In this document: positions 63,021 through 64,000 of the stretch, piece after piece | How the letters are laid out: every line of letters begins with the position of its first letter | Numbering within the stretch: position 1 is the first letter of the stretch | Source: Blakeslea trispora | Lineage: Eukaryota; Mucoromycota; Mucoromycetes; Mucorales; Choanephoraceae | Reading direction: 5' to 3' | Length of the DNA stretch: 64,000 bases | NCBI GenBank assembly: GCA_025331445.1 | Contig: JAIWNE010000094.1 | Coordinates: 62,001 to 126,000, forward strand | Program-made: the position numbers and the translations under genes | The notes under the pieces: model-generated | Databases searched by the model: none | The model's input: the letters and a program-made list of their open reading frames with translations, nothing else | What the model was told of the DNA's origin: nothing

Positions 63021-64000
63021 TACAGTGTGGTTCGAAATAAGTTGCGGATTTTGTAAACTCCGCGATTTGATTATCTACCCCATTGTTGTTCTGTTGATCT
63101 TCCCATCACCTTTTTCTTAATAAACATAATAAAATGAACACATCTACTATTACTCCTGTTACCAAAGAAGCCAATAAGCACCTATCCGAATACGATTATG
63201 GTAGATTAGCAGGCGCTTTCTTGTACAAAGGAAACTTTGCTCAAATCTCAAGAGATCTCGACCTCCCTAAATCAACTGTACAATCACCTTATAGAAGACT
63301 TCAGAAAACACAAACCACTCTTCCCAAAACTTCAACTGAAAGAAAAAGGCTTCTTTCTCAAACTGGTTTGAACGCGATTAGTCAAAGCGTTCGTCGTCGA
63401 CCTACTGAGTCAATTAGGGCTCGATTTTTGGGTTCAGGCAAGAAGGTCTCTTTGTCCACTTTTCGAGTGGCATTGACTCGTATGAAGTTCAAATCTCGTG
63501 TAGCACAAACAATTGCGTTTAGCTTGGATCAAAAAGAGGTTGGATTGGGCAAGAGCTGACTGGGATAAGGTAGTTTGGTCTGACGAGGCCAAGTTCACCC
63601 TTAAGAGCGCTAGTGCTGGAACCAGAGTAATCAGAAAGGATGGAGAAAGGTACGAGGAGAGGCATATTAAGGGCACCCACAAGTTTGGTTTGGGTTCTGT
63701 GATGGTATGGGGATGCTTTCACGCAAATGGTGTTGGCCCTTTAGTCACAACAACATGGATCAATTGATCAAGAGGTCTATGTTCAATGCTTGGTTGATTA
63801 CTATCTTCCTTGGATTGAGAAGGAGTCCAAGAAGACCAACATTGACTACATACTGCAAGAAGGCAATGCTCCTTGTCATGTAGGAGCATATTCTAGGTGG
63901 TCGAAGATGAAGACCATGACCAACACCTTTGACAGATGGCTATCACAGAGTCCAGACCTCAACCCAATTGAAAAGGTCTGGGCTCAGCTGAAAAAGCGCT
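63021..64000 (+). mobile_element. Tc1/mariner element, truncated by the window end
   Basis: The probable left end is TA followed by CAGTGTGGTTCGAAATAAGT (63021-63042), resembling the CAGTG-type termini of Tc1 elements. The transposase frame follows at 63134. The right end lies outside the window, so the inverted repeat could not be checked. Confidence 0.75.
63134..64000 (+). pseudogene. Tc1-like transposase, frameshifted and missing a catalytic Asp
   Basis: Starts MNTSTITPVTKEANKHLS with a paired helix-turn-helix DNA-binding region (SEYDYGRLAGAFLYKGNFA, then LDLPKSTV). Around 63510 the frame shifts and continues LRLAWIKKRLDWARADWDKVVWSDEAKF, with the first catalytic Asp. A second shift near 63755 leads to SIDQEVYVQCLVDYYLPWIEK. 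The second catalytic site, normally LQxDNAPCH, reads LQEGNAPCH (GAC changed to GGC). The third site SPDLNPIEKVW keeps the final Glu. The sequence ends at the window edge. Two frameshifts plus the lost Asp show a dead copy. Confidence 0.85.

Overview
The window is fungal nuclear DNA. The real genes are split by many short GT-AG introns (48-100 bp, one of about 410 bp), intergenic DNA is AT-rich, and the protein set is fungal: an HR1-C2-C1-C1-kinase protein kinase C, a thiamine-pyrophosphate-type mitochondrial carrier, Ind1, QCR9, an ERD1-like EXS protein, a PTS2 peroxisomal thiolase and Cwc24. With the density and kinds of transposons (DIRS-type recombinase, Tnp2/Plavaka-like elements, chromodomain gypsy elements) I infer an early-diverging fungus, most likely Mucoromycota (Mucorales). 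The species cannot be fixed from sequence alone.

Positions 1 to about 34,200 are a transposon graveyard. In order: a LINE (ORF1 574-1641; ORF2 1638-5296, cut by a 252-bp solo LTR); long terminal repeats of a 791-bp family; a gypsy RT scrap; a DIRS-type tyrosine recombinase relic; a complete but internally deleted chromodomain gypsy element with 153-bp LTRs (9567-13660), itself carrying a nested 507-bp solo LTR; a broken DDE transposase (15384-17487); a Tnp2-derived ORF (17661-18554); a hAT relic; a second copy of the 507-bp LTR; then two copies of a two-gene element in which a Tnp2-like transposase faces, tail to tail, a small four-exon accessory gene (23728-26973, and in the opposite orientation 29661-33047). 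The accessory gene of the first copy is fully intact (299 aa) although its transposase neighbour is dead. This pair is the best candidate here for a little-described system.

Positions 34,251-61,244 hold the host genes: TPC1-type carrier, PKC, EXS protein, IND1/NUBPL, QCR9, a secreted Thr-rich mucin-like protein, then a 6.7-kb stretch with no convincing gene, then a membrane-anchored bZIP factor, peroxisomal 3-ketoacyl-CoA thiolase, CWC24 and a small two-exon protein. Three of them (carrier, Ind1, QCR9) serve mitochondrial cofactor supply and respiratory complexes. From 62,100 to the end transposon relics return: a gypsy integrase tail with a polypurine tract, and a Tc1/mariner transposase cut off by the window edge.

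Four LTR families recur and are named here: A (about 250 bp, TGTTAT ends), B (507 bp), C (153 bp) and D (791 bp). Where both ends can be read (A, B, C), insertions carry 5-bp target duplications. Exon coordinates were worked out by hand from splice sites and reading frames; every multi-exon CDS below sums to a multiple of three.
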